Shown: piece by piece, positions 8,313 through 16,462 of the stretch
Position numbering within the stretch: position 1 is the stretch's first letter
How the letters are laid out: each line of letters begins with the position of its first letter
Assembly (NCBI GenBank): GCA_007618135.1
Contig: PHFX01000008.1
Coordinates: 1-64,000 of the forward strand
Direction of reading: 5' to 3'
DNA: 64,000 nucleotides
From: Candidatus Brocadia sp. WS118
GTDB lineage: Bacteria; Planctomycetota; Brocadiia; Brocadiales; Brocadiaceae
Position numbers and translations under genes: made by a program
Notes under the pieces: model-generated
Databases searched by the model: none
Told to the model about the DNA's origin: nothing
What the model saw: only the letters and a program-made list of their open reading frames with translations

Positions 8313-10310
8313 ATGATGGAGTACTCTCTTATCACGTATCTTGCGCATTACTTTGTACTATTTCCCATCCTCAAGGTGCTTGCAATAAACATCCAGTATT
8401 TTTCCAGCAAGCGGGAAATCGAAGAACATATGGTCCGTAAATTGGTCACATGGGGAGGCATGAGCGATGTTGTACACGTTGTGATCGCCTTGTGCATCCT
8501 GGGATTCAAGACAACTACGGTTCGCATAGAGTCATTCTGCCTGATTGGCTGGCCCTTTATTGTGGATTGGAACCTCTATACGGCTATGTTTTTGGCCTTT
8601 ACGACAATAATTGTTACCATCATTGGCCGGTTTTCTCTCTTTTATCTGCACCGCGATGCCTATTATCACAAGTTCTTTTCCCTTTATTTTATCTTTCAGC
8701 TGTCGCTGGGGCTTCTTGTTCTTAGTTCCAGTACCTCCTATTTGTTCATGGGCTGGGAACTTCTGGGCCTTTCATCAGTGCTTCTTATCGCGTTCTACGA
8801 GCATCGTCCTAATCCGCTTAAAAACGGTATGCGGGTGATGTTTATTTATGATTTCGGAGATATCTTCCTTTTTTCCCTGGTGGTGTTACTGCTTTATTTC
8901 CATATTGAGGATATCAACGACATGGCGTTGATTCAGGAGCATGGCTGCGAGTGGGCAAAGTTTTTATTGATTGTGGCATGCTTCTTTAAGTCTGGTATTT
9001 TCCCATGGATCTGGATACCGCGGGCAATGGAAGGGCCTACACCTTCGAGTGCGGTTTTCTACGGCTCGCTGTCAACTCATATGCCTATCTTACTTCTTCT
9101 CCGCATGTGGCCCCGTGAATGGGCGCTTCCTGCCTATTGGCCTGATGTGTGGACTATCTCGCATCCGGCCAACGCCATTGCCCTTGCGATTGCCATTTGT
9201 GTTTTTTCTGCCTTTGTCACGACGCATATGAGCCGTCAACATTCCGACGCCAAGAATACCGTTGCATATGCCATCACGACACAGTTGGCCATTATCTATA
9301 TCGAGATATTCCTGGGATTTTACACCCTTGCTCTCATCCATGTGATATCCCACGGGATATATCGTACCTATGAGTACATGCGCACCCCATCGTTGTTCCA
9401 CCTCTACCACACCATGGAGACACGACGACCAAGGAGAACAAGTACCGGGAAACACTTTGAATCCATTCTTCCCGAACGATTCAGAAAATGGCTTTACTCG
9501 CTCACGATCAACGAGTTCGGTTTTTTGTCACGATCCTTTGACCTTATTGATCAGTTCCTTGGTCTGAAATACACGAGTTTTGACAAAAAAGCGGCACGAC
9601 GCTTCACCATTGCAATATCCGTGGTATGGGTAGTCTTTAGCGTCGTGATGTTTGTCCTCAACAGGAGGCTTTTCAATATTGAATATACCAACGATGGCAA
9701 TGGAAATACTGTCATGTCATTTATTATCAACTGGAATTATTTCAATGTAAACGAAGAGTTAATACTTGTTCTTGCAGTAGGTTTCTGCGTGCTCTCCTTC
9801 TACAATATCCGCAGGATAGCTATGTACTTTGTTACACTTGCCTGCTCCGCCTGGTCGGCTGGTCTTGTCCAGGCGTTAGAACTGATAAAAAATACGGATG
9901 CGAAACACCTGTGGTCTTGTGTGTCTGTGATTACCCTTGCCATTGTCTTTGTGGGGCTCGCCTGCTACTCGGCATATATTTCCGCGAATAACAACGAGAA
10001 ACAGGCGAGCTTTACCGCACATCTCCATCGTACACCCCTGTCAAACGTCCTGTTGTTTCTCCTCGGCCTCACCATTGTCGGTATGCCGGGGCTTGGCAGC
10101 TTTTTGGGTTGGGAACACCTTGTCCATTATGCTGCACCCCTTGCCCCTCATACGGTAGTGAAGGGATTTTTTATCCTGAAACTGAACACAATTCTGGTCG
10201 TCCTCTTTTATTTCAGCAACTTCCTCGGCTTACCTGAACGTAAGGTGCAAGTGTTGGATCATTACAAGCATGATACCTTGCATCTCCGCTGGGTGCAGAA
10301 ACATTCCTAG
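8313..10310 (+). CDS. dabB: DabB, membrane subunit of the DAB inorganic-carbon transporter
   Basis: This 665-residue polytopic membrane protein resembles the proton-pumping NuoL/ND5 and Mrp antiporter subunits (proton_antipo_M domain). It has more than twelve hydrophobic stretches and a conserved core with KSGIFPWIWIPRAMEGPTP near residue 230-247, which matches the lysine-containing helix and loop of this superfamily. Directly after dabA, it is best read as DabB, which couples ion flow to CO2 hydration by DabA. A perfect AGGAG lies upstream; ATG codons at 8313 and 8316 are both possible starts. No other complex I genes surround it, which argues against a Nuo operon. Confidence 0.9.
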   Translation: MMEYSLITYLAHYFVLFPILKVLAINIQYFSSKREIEEHMVRKLVTWGGMSDVVHVVIALCILGFKTTTVRIESFCLIGWPFIVDWNLYTAMFLAFTTIIVTIIGRFSLFYLHRDAYYHKFFSLYFIFQLSLGLLVLSSSTSYLFMGWELLGLSSVLLIAFYEHRPNPLKNGMRVMFIYDFGDIFLFSLVVLLLYFHIEDINDMALIQEHGCEWAKFLLIVACFFKSGIFPWIWIPRAMEGPTPSSAVFYGSLSTHMPILLLLRMWPREWALPAYWPDVWTISHPANAIALAIAICVFSAFVTTHMSRQHSDAKNTVAYAITTQLAIIYIEIFLGFYTLALIHVISHGIYRTYEYMRTPSLFHLYHTMETRRPRRTSTGKHFESILPERFRKWLYSLTINEFGFLSRSFDLIDQFLGLKYTSFDKKAARRFTIAISVVWVVFSVVMFVLNRRLFNIEYTNDGNGNTVMSFIINWNYFNVNEELILVLAVGFCVLSFYNIRRIAMYFVTLACSAWSAGLVQALELIKNTDAKHLWSCVSVITLAIVFVGLACYSAYISANNNEKQASFTAHLHRTPLSNVLLFLLGLTIVGMPGLGSFLGWEHLVHYAAPLAPHTVVKGFFILKLNTILVVLFYFSNFLGLPERKVQVLDHYKHDTLHLRWVQKHS

Positions 10311-10422
10311 CCTGACACAGGCGCTTTTTCACTCTCGTTACACGCCAGAGGGAAGGCTTAGGGAATGTTTTTACAAAAGACCATGTCCTCTTTTCAAAAG
10401 GTCTTAAACAGCGAAAGGCAAA

Positions 10423-10902
10423 TTACTTCCCTAAACCTTCCAATGTCCCTTTCACGTCTTTTTTGAGCTCCTCGCTTTTTTCCGTAGCCACGGACTTGAG
10501 TTTTTCGGTAACTGTGGCAATAATATCCTTGGCCTCTTGTGATTCACTATCATGATTTTTCAATACATCCTGTGCAACTGCGCCGGCTTCTTCATACTCA
10601 CCTTTATCAAGCAATGCCTTGGCTTTGGCGATAAGATCTTTGATGATTGAGTCCGTCTTAGCTTTTGCAGACGCTGCTTCAGGCTGTGCCTTTTCTAGTT
10701 CGCTCTTTGCCGCTTTCTCTGTAGCCTGCTCCGTCACGGATTCTTTTATTTGTGCTGCTTCCTGTTTTTCCTGCTGAATTATTTTTACACCCTCTTCCAC
10801 TTTGGTTTCGACATACCCGGCCTGTTCTTGTTTCTTTTCACAGCCGGCAATGAACAAACTTATCAGCAATCCACCTATGAGCATATTTTCAATTCTTATC
10901 AT
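10423..10902 (-). CDS. Helical charged lipoprotein
   Basis: This 159-residue protein begins with a signal peptide ending in the lipobox LFIAGC (Cys about residue 20), so it should be lipid-anchored on the outer face of the inner membrane or in the outer membrane. The mature part is almost wholly Glu, Lys, Ala and Gln and probably forms long helices; a single TPR-like unit (AKALLDKGEYEEAGAVAQDV) can be seen near residues 92-111. No enzymatic motif is present. It has its own upstream region and looks monocistronic. Confidence 0.7.
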   Translation of the reverse strand: MIRIENMLIGGLLISLFIAGCEKKQEQAGYVETKVEEGVKIIQQEKQEAAQIKESVTEQATEKAAKSELEKAQPEAASAKAKTDSIIKDLIAKAKALLDKGEYEEAGAVAQDVLKNHDSESQEAKDIIATVTEKLKSVATEKSEELKKDVKGTLEGLGK

Positions 10903-11183
10903 GTTCTCTTCCCTTCCTTTTTAAAGAAATTACCTCCATCGTACAAAAACACTTCTTCATATAAAAATTTTTTTCTTTAATCACCTCCTTTAGTGCGTTA
11001 GGAATGCCTTATTCTGCGTCTCCTGATCGTTCAGAACTTGCATTTATAGTAGTATTTACCAATGTAAAGTACAAAACAATAAATTATATTTATGTTATTA
11101 TTTGTCAAGCAAAAAAACGAGATAGCAAAAGGGGGTGAATATTTGTCCTATCTGTACAGTAAGTTGTAGCTATATACGGCATA

Positions 11184-11930
11184 TCAGGTCTTTCCCCTTA
11201 CTGCCCGAACGTAGTACCTGATGTTGTTGTCGGTATAGGTATAGTCGCAAAAGCCGGAATCGAACCACACTATCCATGCCATACCATCCTTCCTGAAATC
11301 AGACGTCCATATCCTTTTCTGGCATGGGTCGAATACGGGATCTATGTGCAAACCACCATCTTTTTTTGCAGGCTCCACAAATGAAATGGCCTCCTCCAGG
11401 GTTGGCAGACGCCAGTCATGATAGCCTGCAAATTGCTCTTTGTTCAGTGCGGAAATATAGTCCTTCGCATCCCGATAGTTCATTTCTCTCAGCGAACCCG
11501 CCTGCTGCCACATCAAATCACTGACATGGTCATACACTACGTTTTCGTTTTTCTGCATTTCATATTTATGAGAAACGCCATGACCGGCAGGATTCCGGCG
11601 GGTATCAAACAGCCCCTTTTCCCTCAGCATGCCGTGCACCGCTTCGGGTGATAATGCCTCTTCTGGTGTAGCGCGCAAAGGCCTTCCGGCAACCGATGCA
11701 TATGCTGGATGTGCGGTTCTCCCTGGGTCGGGAAAGGCCGCTTTACTATGGGCTATCGATATTGTTCCCCAACCGATCATTATGGAAAAAAGTATGCCGG
11801 AGATAAAAGGGAATCGCCCTCTCTTAGGCCGTTGTATGGCGTTAAAGGAATCTTTGCGCAGGACATATTGCATATTTTTCTGATATTTAGGTTTAGGAAT
11901 TTCAAAGTTGAGATTCTTCGGTCGTTTCAT
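11184..11930 (-). CDS. DUF1566-type (Lcl C-terminal-like) secreted protein
   Basis: The 248-residue protein has a basic N-terminal 40 residues, one hydrophobic helix at about 43-62 that may be a signal anchor, and a C-terminal domain of the DUF1566 type. That domain is recognised by WQQAG, NYRDAKDYISALN, YHDWRLPTLEE, IWTSDF and YYVRAVRG in order (about residues 140-245). DUF1566 domains share a C-type-lectin-like fold and occur in secreted proteins of unknown role. A dispersed repeat lies immediately upstream of the start, so the first residues could be repeat-affected. Confidence 0.75.
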   Translation of the reverse strand: MKRPKNLNFEIPKPKYQKNMQYVLRKDSFNAIQRPKRGRFPFISGILFSIMIGWGTISIAHSKAAFPDPGRTAHPAYASVAGRPLRATPEEALSPEAVHGMLREKGLFDTRRNPAGHGVSHKYEMQKNENVVYDHVSDLMWQQAGSLREMNYRDAKDYISALNKEQFAGYHDWRLPTLEEAISFVEPAKKDGGLHIDPVFDPCQKRIWTSDFRKDGMAWIVWFDSGFCDYTYTDNNIRYYVRAVRGKT

Positions 11931-11992
11931 TCACTCAGAATGACAGAATAATGCGACAAGGTCATTCTGAGCGAAGCAAAGAATCTACTTTA
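11930..11992. repeat. Dispersed repeat, family A (cattctgagcgaagc type)
   Basis: Inverted copies of a short phrase (CACTCAGAATGAC ... GTCATTCTGAGCG) flank a short spacer, followed by AAGCAAAGAATCT. The same phrase or variants recur near 34603-34661, 45711-45790, 51595-51710 and 53946-53980. Palindromic dispersed repeats of this type are common in intergenic DNA of environmental bacteria. Confidence 0.6.
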
Positions 11993-12000
11993 GATGTTTA

Positions 12001-12079
12001 GAAATTTCAGTTACCTCCCATAATCCCCCCGTTTACGGAGGGGAAACAGGGGGGGAAAGTAGCCGAAGGCCTAATTTAA
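12001..12079 (+). repeat. Dispersed repeat, family B (ccccccgtttacgg type)
   Basis: This 79-base unit matches 43993-44070 closely and 52383-52450 in the opposite orientation. Its core is a GC-rich palindrome around CCCCCCGTTTACGG. The right edge (CCTAATTTA) runs into the last codons and stop of nqrF, so the C-terminus of that protein is partly written in repeat sequence. Confidence 0.7.
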
Positions 12080-13705
12080 ATTCTTATATGCGAAAAGCAT
12101 GGATTCCAGTTCTTGTGGAGATTTGTCCAGCGACTCCCTTACCTGATCTAAGAAGCGGTAACTCTCTTCGATCTTGTCTTTGAGTATTAGTTGGATGATG
12201 AGTATCTGGCCAATCTTTTCGATGAGCTTATCGGCATTGGGTAGATTTACCCGTAAAATCGTTTCCTTGATTTCGAGCTTTTGATAGATCAGATCTACGG
12301 AAGGGGTGAGCGTTCCTGTAAAATCGTCAAAGAGGGCATGTTCCTTTTTCAAATTCAACTGGTTTGCTGCCGCGTCGATGACGGTGACGGTCATGGGTGA
12401 TGGCCCGCAGAGGTAGAATACAATATTCTGATCCGGCGGAAGATATTTTCTCAGGAGCGGTCCGATAAAACCCACTTCACCTTTCCATTGTTTTTCCTGG
12501 TCATCCACCAGCCCTTGTTCTTTTGCGAGATGTTTTGATTCCGGAGAAAGTGATTGAAAACATTGCCTGTCAGTATCGTTCAATTCGGCGGGATTGTCAC
12601 CTCGGAAGGCGCCGGAAAGTACCGGCACCAGTTTAAACTGAGGGTTTTTTTGCTGCCAGATCAGCCACCTGGGCAGGTAGACCATGGGAATATCCTGGAA
12701 TCGTCTTTCCCCCAGGAAAAATACAGCGGTATCCTGTCTGCCTTCATGAAACCATTGTTCCAGAAGGGCTAAAACAGGCGCTAGACCTGCGCCGCCAGCA
12801 ACAAAGACCGCAGTGTGCGGTTCTTCTTTCAGGGTAAAATGCCCATACGGCCCCGTAAAACGAATCTTTTCGCCCCGGAAAAAATTCCACAGGCTTTTTT
12901 CTAAAATATAGTCATGCACACAAGCAGGTCCTATGCAGGGAGGACCGCCCTTCTCAATCGACATGGTAGGATGAGCGGGGGCCATGCGGACAATGAGTTT
13001 CAGGATGTCCGGTTCCGTAGAGGCAAGGGAATAGCCCCGATAGAGGGTTGTGCCTGGTATATAGGGAACAAATTCCTTTCCTAAAAGTTTGCATGCCTCT
13101 CTGATAAAATCCTCATATTTTTTATAGTGCTCTTCCACAAAATCTTCCGGGATCGCCAGCTGGATATATTGGCCCGGTTTGTATTGAATGGGCATTGACG
13201 GTTGCAACCACATCTCCATTTTATCACTGGTAATCGCCCGTTTCTTGATCACCCGGGCGGTGTATTTCCTGACATTCAAGGTGTCTTTCGGCAGATAAAG
13301 GTTTACGTCCTTTTCAACCCTGACCTGACAGGCCAATCGCATGTACCCGTCGCCAACCCCCTCCTCCAAAAATTTTCTGGATGCTTCTCTCGTGCGCATG
13401 TCAAAATGGGGGGTCTCTACGGCGGTGTACGTGCCAACATCGGTTTGGAGTTTTACCTTACACTGCCCGCAGGTGGCCATACCTCCGCAGGCAGCGGGAA
13501 TGTTGAATCCCCGGTTCTGAAGGAGAGAAAGGAGTCTTTCACCGCCTTCGATATCGAGCTCTTTCTTGTATCCGTCGTCGCTTAATACGGTCAGTTTGCG
13601 CTTTTCACCGCGACCAAAAAACTGATAGATGATTTCGCTAAAGATGCTCAGCAGCAACACTAATAAAGCAAGGATACCTGCGCCAAGCAATAGGGAAATG
13701 GTCAT
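12071..13705 (-). CDS. nqrF: NqrF, NADH-oxidising subunit of Na+-NQR, with C-terminal extension
   Basis: The 544-residue protein has an N-terminal membrane helix (about 4-28), a [2Fe-2S] ferredoxin domain with C73, C79, C82 and C126, an FAD-binding motif RGYSLAST near 224, and a NADH-binding region with GGAGLAP and CGPSPM. This is the electron-entry subunit that passes electrons from NADH through FAD and the iron-sulfur cluster into the complex. The family is usually about 410 residues, so roughly 100 extra residues at the C-terminus and some inserts are unusual. Its ATG overlaps the stop of the upstream TumE-like toxin gene by four bases (ATGA), so its translation is probably coupled to the toxin. 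Confidence 0.88.
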   Translation of the reverse strand: MTISLLLGAGILALLVLLLSIFSEIIYQFFGRGEKRKLTVLSDDGYKKELDIEGGERLLSLLQNRGFNIPAACGGMATCGQCKVKLQTDVGTYTAVETPHFDMRTREASRKFLEEGVGDGYMRLACQVRVEKDVNLYLPKDTLNVRKYTARVIKKRAITSDKMEMWLQPSMPIQYKPGQYIQLAIPEDFVEEHYKKYEDFIREACKLLGKEFVPYIPGTTLYRGYSLASTEPDILKLIVRMAPAHPTMSIEKGGPPCIGPACVHDYILEKSLWNFFRGEKIRFTGPYGHFTLKEEPHTAVFVAGGAGLAPVLALLEQWFHEGRQDTAVFFLGERRFQDIPMVYLPRWLIWQQKNPQFKLVPVLSGAFRGDNPAELNDTDRQCFQSLSPESKHLAKEQGLVDDQEKQWKGEVGFIGPLLRKYLPPDQNIVFYLCGPSPMTVTVIDAAANQLNLKKEHALFDDFTGTLTPSVDLIYQKLEIKETILRVNLPNADKLIEKIGQILIIQLILKDKIEESYRFLDQVRESLDKSPQELESMLFAYKNLN

Positions 13706-14052
13706 GGCTTTACTCCAAGCTTCGTTTCGATGCTTTTTAATACTTTTTCCAGCACAATCTCATACGATTCAACCACGGTTCCATCTGAAAGATGCTTGTG
13801 ATGGGGAAACGTTGTTACCTTTTGGTGTGGGGCGTTATCCCATCGGGTAATTAATGTCCCGCCCTTTCCTTGCCAGTGATATGAATATTTTTCATCTCCA
13901 ATACACATATATTCTCTTATATATAGCTCTGTGTTGTTCTTAATGTCAGCCCGTATTTTTAAATAATAAAAATCTTTTCCTCGCTTAACATCCAGTGTCT
14001 CATACTTCTTAACTATTTTGCTATTTTGTAATAACCTTAATGTTTTTCTCAT
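13702..14052 (-). CDS. TumE-family (DUF6516) toxin inside the nqr operon
   Basis: This 116-residue protein matches the pattern of the TumE/DUF6516 toxin family: an N-terminal strand, then IREYM, YSYHWQGKGG, TRWDNAPHQKVTTFPHHKH, and a C-terminal helix. The WDNAPHH...FPHHKH region is the most characteristic part. The family is paired with small antitoxins of the TumA type, and such a gene overlaps it upstream by 32 bases. It sits between nqrE and nqrF on the same strand and overlaps the nqrF start by four bases. The family and pairing are recognised by motif; activity here is unproven. Confidence 0.72.
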   Translation of the reverse strand: MRKTLRLLQNSKIVKKYETLDVKRGKDFYYLKIRADIKNNTELYIREYMCIGDEKYSYHWQGKGGTLITRWDNAPHQKVTTFPHHKHLSDGTVVESYEIVLEKVLKSIETKLGVKP

Positions 14053-14299
14053 CTTTTAAGTTTTTAAGATGCTTCATTCGATCTTTGTAGGTATCACCAT
14101 AGGCCTTCCACTCCATATAATCATCCCATTTTACAAATTCCTCTTCGCCTTCCAGTACTTCCTTTTCAAATTCTTTAAATGATGTGTTATATTTTCTCTC
14201 AAAAAGCTCCAGGGATTTTTTTATGGCCTGAATTTCAGATATTAAATCTAACCTCAAGAAATTAATAATTTCGTTTTTACCTATTCCAATAGTCTTCAT
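14021..14299 (-). CDS. TumA-like antitoxin inside the nqr operon
   Basis: This 92-residue, acidic, mostly helical protein has a central FKEFEKEVLEGEEEFVKWDD segment and ends in a basic tail. Small proteins of this shape precede TumE-family toxins. It starts only 13 bases after the stop of the nqrDE fusion and overlaps the next gene, so it is read as part of the nqr transcript. Assignment depends mainly on the toxin partner next to it; by itself the sequence shows no diagnostic motif. Confidence 0.6.
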   Translation of the reverse strand: MKTIGIGKNEIINFLRLDLISEIQAIKKSLELFERKYNTSFKEFEKEVLEGEEEFVKWDDYMEWKAYGDTYKDRMKHLKNLKDEKNIKVITK

Positions 14300-14312
14300 T
14301 TCTCAATTCTGA

Positions 14313-15734
14313 TTAAAAAAGTTGAATCATGCCAATACCCGTAAAGATGGCTGCCATGATGCCCAGGAGCAGGATGGCGATCGTATCTTCATCCCATGCA
14401 TTCGTGGGGACAAAGAGTCGCTGACGTCTTAAGACTGCAAGCCACACGACAACCATCATCCAGTGAAGCCCATATCCAAACGCCGTCACGGTTGTGACCA
14501 GAAATTTTGCCCCCGTGGGTATCGTAAACGTGGCGCTGGCAAGCACAATACAATTGACCGTGATAAGTTCCAGAAACTGCCCCATCTGTTCATATACATT
14601 TTTTGCAAATTTTCTGAGGAGCACGCTCAGGATTTGAACAAACACGGCAATGGTAACAATGAAAACCGTTAAATAGAAGATGTTTTCCAGCCGGAGCGGG
14701 ATAGGTGAATAGTGTGATAAAAAGTCACTGCACCGCACGAGGATATGCTGATATACTACCCAATTTAATGCTGTAGACAGCGTTGTTACGATAATTACCG
14801 CAACCCCCATCTTCCACGCCGCATCCATCTGTCGTGATTTATTAATCAGAGGGCACAACCCTAAAAGCTTGCTCAGCACGATCCCGTCAAAGAAGAGGGC
14901 ATTCAAGAGGACAGGAAAAAGCACCATGAACTGCTGGTGCAACGTGGGTATAGTTTTTATGTGGATGATGAGGCTAAGAAATAGACATGCGCCCAATCCT
15001 ACAGCGATCAGGGATGTCCTGGAGATCCCCTGTTTAGGACGTGATGCGAGCACAGGGGCTCCGCTACCGGCTTCAGCAGCAGATGCGCACTCACAATGAG
15101 ATAACTCCTGGCATACGATTCCTGTCTTGAGAAGAAACGGACGTAACAAGAGCCTGAAGGCGGCAAGCGCAAAGAATCCCCCCACGGGGGTAACCATAAG
15201 GACTACCCTTGGGAAGGTGTCCGACAGCACGGGAAGCCCCATAACCGTTCCGAATCCCAGAGGTTCCCGCAAAAATGCGAGCAGGATCAAGGCAATCGAA
15301 TATCCGAAACAAGCCTTTAATATCTTTTTTTGTGCCTCCCAAAAGTCAACCGTTAGTCCTTCGGAGATTACCGCAAGTACAATACAATTGGTGGTAATGA
15401 GATCGATATATGCCTTTATATTTGCCGTAATCGCGGGAACAAATGCCTGCGCAAAAAATCCAAAGATCGCCACAAAGACGGACACAATAATCATTAAAAG
15501 GGAGATTTTGTGGTGCGTTCCTGCGTTTGCTATCAACCGTTTGAAAGGATAGACCATGCAAAAACTACCAGTCGTTACGAGGGTGACACCAATTCCCATG
15601 GTCAGGGAATTTTCCAGTTTGTTCGTTACGGCCAGGGAAGAACAAAAGCCAAGTCCGGCGCCGGCAGTCAAAATGAGATTATCTCTCATAAAATATTTGG
15701 AAACCTTTCGTACGCTTCTCTTCAACCCTACCAT
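14313..15734 (-). CDS. nqrDE: NqrD-NqrE fusion, membrane subunits of Na+-NQR in one polypeptide
   Basis: One continuous frame of about 473 residues holds two homologous halves. The first matches NqrD, with GLGFCSSLAVTNKLE (C31) and ITTNCIVLAV (C117); the second matches NqrE, with LSKLLGLCPLINKS (C294) and ITVNCIVLAS (C395). In single-subunit enzymes these four cysteines hold an iron centre at the NqrD/NqrE interface, so all four ligands are kept. A hydrophilic linker rich in Ser, Ala and Cys (about 205-238) joins the halves. I chose ATG 15734, preceded by AAGGGG, over an upstream TTG at 15758. The gene overlaps nqrC by seven bases. NqrD and NqrE are normally separate ~200-residue proteins. 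Confidence 0.88.
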   Translation of the reverse strand: MVGLKRSVRKVSKYFMRDNLILTAGAGLGFCSSLAVTNKLENSLTMGIGVTLVTTGSFCMVYPFKRLIANAGTHHKISLLMIIVSVFVAIFGFFAQAFVPAITANIKAYIDLITTNCIVLAVISEGLTVDFWEAQKKILKACFGYSIALILLAFLREPLGFGTVMGLPVLSDTFPRVVLMVTPVGGFFALAAFRLLLRPFLLKTGIVCQELSHCECASAAEAGSGAPVLASRPKQGISRTSLIAVGLGACLFLSLIIHIKTIPTLHQQFMVLFPVLLNALFFDGIVLSKLLGLCPLINKSRQMDAAWKMGVAVIIVTTLSTALNWVVYQHILVRCSDFLSHYSPIPLRLENIFYLTVFIVTIAVFVQILSVLLRKFAKNVYEQMGQFLELITVNCIVLASATFTIPTGAKFLVTTVTAFGYGLHWMMVVVWLAVLRRQRLFVPTNAWDEDTIAILLLGIMAAIFTGIGMIQLF

Positions 15735-16462
15735 GTGATGTCCCCTTGCCCTTCCCAAAATTCTTTCATGGCATCATTCAGAAATGCTTCTATGCCCCTG
15801 CTGGTATTCGTAGCGCCGGTAATCGCATCAACCTCATTAACGCCTTCAGCCTTTTTCCCCCTCACGACGAGTATTTTGGGTCTCACCTTTTTACCGGCAA
15901 ATTGACTTTTAAATGATTCCTCGGTAATCCTTCCACCCAGTCCCGGTGTTTCGCTGTGGTCCAGCACCTCAATGCCTTTCAGGGTTTCCAGATCGGGCTC
16001 AACGCAGATGAAAAGCGATATGGTGCTCGATTTGTTATAGCCATATCCCATCTTTGATTCCACAAAGCCAATCCCCTGAAGTGTCCCGTCTTTCATATAT
16101 TTGTAGAGTTTCTTTCCGCCTTTGCCTTTCGGTTGTCCCTCAGCGGTCTGCGTTCCTGCTGGCTGAACTTCCCACGCCACCTTTGGCTCTTCAACCGTTA
16201 TGTTTTTGCGAAAGACATCCCGGATGTCTTTTTTGTCGAAACTCTTGAAAGTGAAACCAGCAATGCTCTGCTCCCTGACGCGATACGGAATGTTGAAGAT
16301 GTCCAATACCGCCCGTTTTTCCTTTATGTCATAGTATTCAGCAATCCTGGGGGCGGTAAAAACATATACCATAAGAAGTCCCGCGCAGGGCAAAAAAGTA
16401 ATGAGAAGGATTGACGCGACCCGGTATATGATGGTTTTTAATTCTTCCCTGTATTTTCTCAT
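15728..16462 (-). CDS. nqrC: NqrC, covalent-FMN subunit of Na+-NQR
   Basis: From ATG 16462 the protein has 244 residues: a membrane helix at about 13-33 and a periplasmic FMN-binding domain. The flavinylation motif is visible as DAITGATNTS near residue 215-224; the threonine of GAT is the usual FMN ester site, loaded by ApbE. The longer open frame reaching 16609 is rejected because ATG 16462 overlaps the nqrB stop as ATGA, the same coupling as at nqrA/nqrB. A Lys/Gly-rich insert (about 105-120) interrupts the domain. An ApbE-domain gene lies at 49.9 kb. Confidence 0.88.
   Translation of the reverse strand: MRKYREELKTIIYRVASILLITFLPCAGLLMVYVFTAPRIAEYYDIKEKRAVLDIFNIPYRVREQSIAGFTFKSFDKKDIRDVFRKNITVEEPKVAWEVQPAGTQTAEGQPKGKGGKKLYKYMKDGTLQGIGFVESKMGYGYNKSSTISLFICVEPDLETLKGIEVLDHSETPGLGGRITEESFKSQFAGKKVRPKILVVRGKKAEGVNEVDAITGATNTSRGIEAFLNDAMKEFWEGQGDITW

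Noticed and set aside
8313-10310. NuoL subunit of complex I
   Set aside because: No other nuo genes are present and dabA lies directly upstream, so DabB fits better.
15735-15758. Upstream TTG start for nqrDE
   Set aside because: ATG 15734 has a good ribosome-binding sequence (AAGGGG) and a normal overlap with nqrC.
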